From SG8-41 sp036555035 (GTDB lineage Bacteria; Pseudomonadota; Gammaproteobacteria; Burkholderiales; SG8-41), in contig DATBMB010000192.1 in the NCBI GenBank assembly GCA_036555035.1, forward strand, positions 1 through 5,100: 5,100 bases of DNA, read 5' to 3'. Below, one piece after another: positions 4,696-5,100 of the stretch. The notes under the pieces were generated by a model that worked only from the letters and a program-made list of their open reading frames with translations, did no database searches and was not told the DNA's origin. Each line of letters starts with the position of its first letter. Position 1 is the stretch's first letter. The position numbers and the translations under genes are program-made.

Positions 4696-5100
4696 CTACA
4701 GAACCGGGATCCTGGCGTGCAGCACCGCCGGGCGCCCGGCGCGCACCTGCGCGAGGCAGCGCTGGATCGCATCCGGGACGGCTTCGGGGTCGGTCAGCTT
4801 CTCGCCGTAGCCGCCCGCCGCCTCGCAGATCTTCCCGAAGTCCGCGTCGGGCGCAAGCCGCGCGCCGAATTCGTCAACCGCCCTGGCCGCGCCTTCGGGA
4901 TACATGCGCAGCGTCGACTCCTTCACCGCCGACCAGCCCGAGTTATCGAGCACGACGGTGAAAACCGGCAGGCCGTACTGCCGGGAAACGGCGTAGGCCG
5001 AGGAAGGATTGCCGAAATAGAAGCTGCCGTCGCCCACCACCTGCACCACGGTTGCCCCGGGCCGGGCGAGCTTGGCGCCGAGCGCCATGCCGTTCGAATA
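4696..5100 (-). CDS. ThDP-dependent enzyme, C-terminal cofactor-binding domain (5' partial)
   Basis: C-terminal 134 residues of a thiamine-diphosphate enzyme of the acetolactate synthase/benzoylformate decarboxylase superfamily; the gene runs off the right edge, and the ATG at 5088 is internal because Tyr-Ser-Asn-Gly continues in frame before it. The ThDP/Mg2+ motif is visible: GDGSF at residues 23-27 of the fragment, then NPSSAYAV and, after the normal interval, LDNSGW at 51-56, with Asp-Asn in place of the usual Asn-Asn. GRPAVLHARIPVL forms a typical C-terminal strand. These enzymes decarboxylate 2-oxoacids and may ligate the product to an acceptor. The fragment does not separate acetolactate synthase-like carboligases from benzoylformate- or oxalyl-CoA-type decarboxylases; the substrate-defining parts lie outside the window. 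It is tightly linked to the DoxX-like gene. Confidence 0.9.
   Translation of the reverse strand, partial: YSNGMALGAKLARPGATVVQVVGDGSFYFGNPSSAYAVSRQYGLPVFTVVLDNSGWSAVKESTLRMYPEGAARAVDEFGARLAPDADFGKICEAAGGYGEKLTDPEAVPDAIQRCLAQVRAGRPAVLHARIPVL

Noticed and set aside
4190..4810. 206-codon rightward frame opposite the DoxX-like gene
   Set aside because: The product is Arg/Pro/Glu-rich shadow sequence, while the leftward strand encodes a four-helix DoxX-type protein.

Overview
The window is dense, very GC-rich bacterial DNA. Two Bug-type (tripartite tricarboxylate transporter family) periplasmic binding proteins, protocatechuate-4,5-dioxygenase-type LigA and LigB subunits and a ThDP-dependent enzyme together suggest Betaproteobacteria, probably Burkholderiales or a relative, where Bug genes are greatly expanded and often sit beside aromatic catabolic genes. 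This assignment is inferred from gene content and composition; there is no rRNA or other marker gene.

Layout. One gene reads rightward: a Bug binding protein at 1-915 that lacks only its N-terminal signal region. All other genes read leftward. Listed in their direction of transcription, from high to low coordinates, they are: the C-terminal part of a ThDP-dependent decarboxylase/synthase (5100-4696), a DoxX-like four-helix membrane protein (4693-4307), a 181-base intergenic stretch with a strong GC hairpin and a possible terminator, a small one-helix membrane protein (4125-3937), a 76-base gap with two more inverted repeats and an AT-rich promoter-like patch, then a tightly packed set of four genes. 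Those four are an endonuclease/exonuclease/phosphatase (EEP) family enzyme (3860-3081), a LigB-type extradiol dioxygenase (3069-2230), a second Bug protein (2233-1277) and a LigA-type dioxygenase subunit (1271-912). The last gene converges on the rightward Bug gene, and their stop codons interlock in a shared CTAG.

How the genes may work together. LigB carries the expected Fe(II) ligands and catalytic histidines of class III extradiol dioxygenases, and LigA is its usual small partner, so the operon probably encodes a ring-cleaving enzyme for a protocatechuate- or gallate-like catechol. The Bug gene lies between the two subunit genes, overlapping ligB by 4 bases and 5 bases from ligA. This suggests co-expression of periplasmic capture of an aromatic or carboxylic acid with its cleavage. 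The metal-dependent phosphoesterase-fold protein that leads the operon is an unexplained partner. No TctA/TctB membrane components are visible, so the binding proteins would need a permease encoded elsewhere. No mobile elements, CRISPR arrays or RNA genes were seen, and no stretch over 300 bases lacks a gene.
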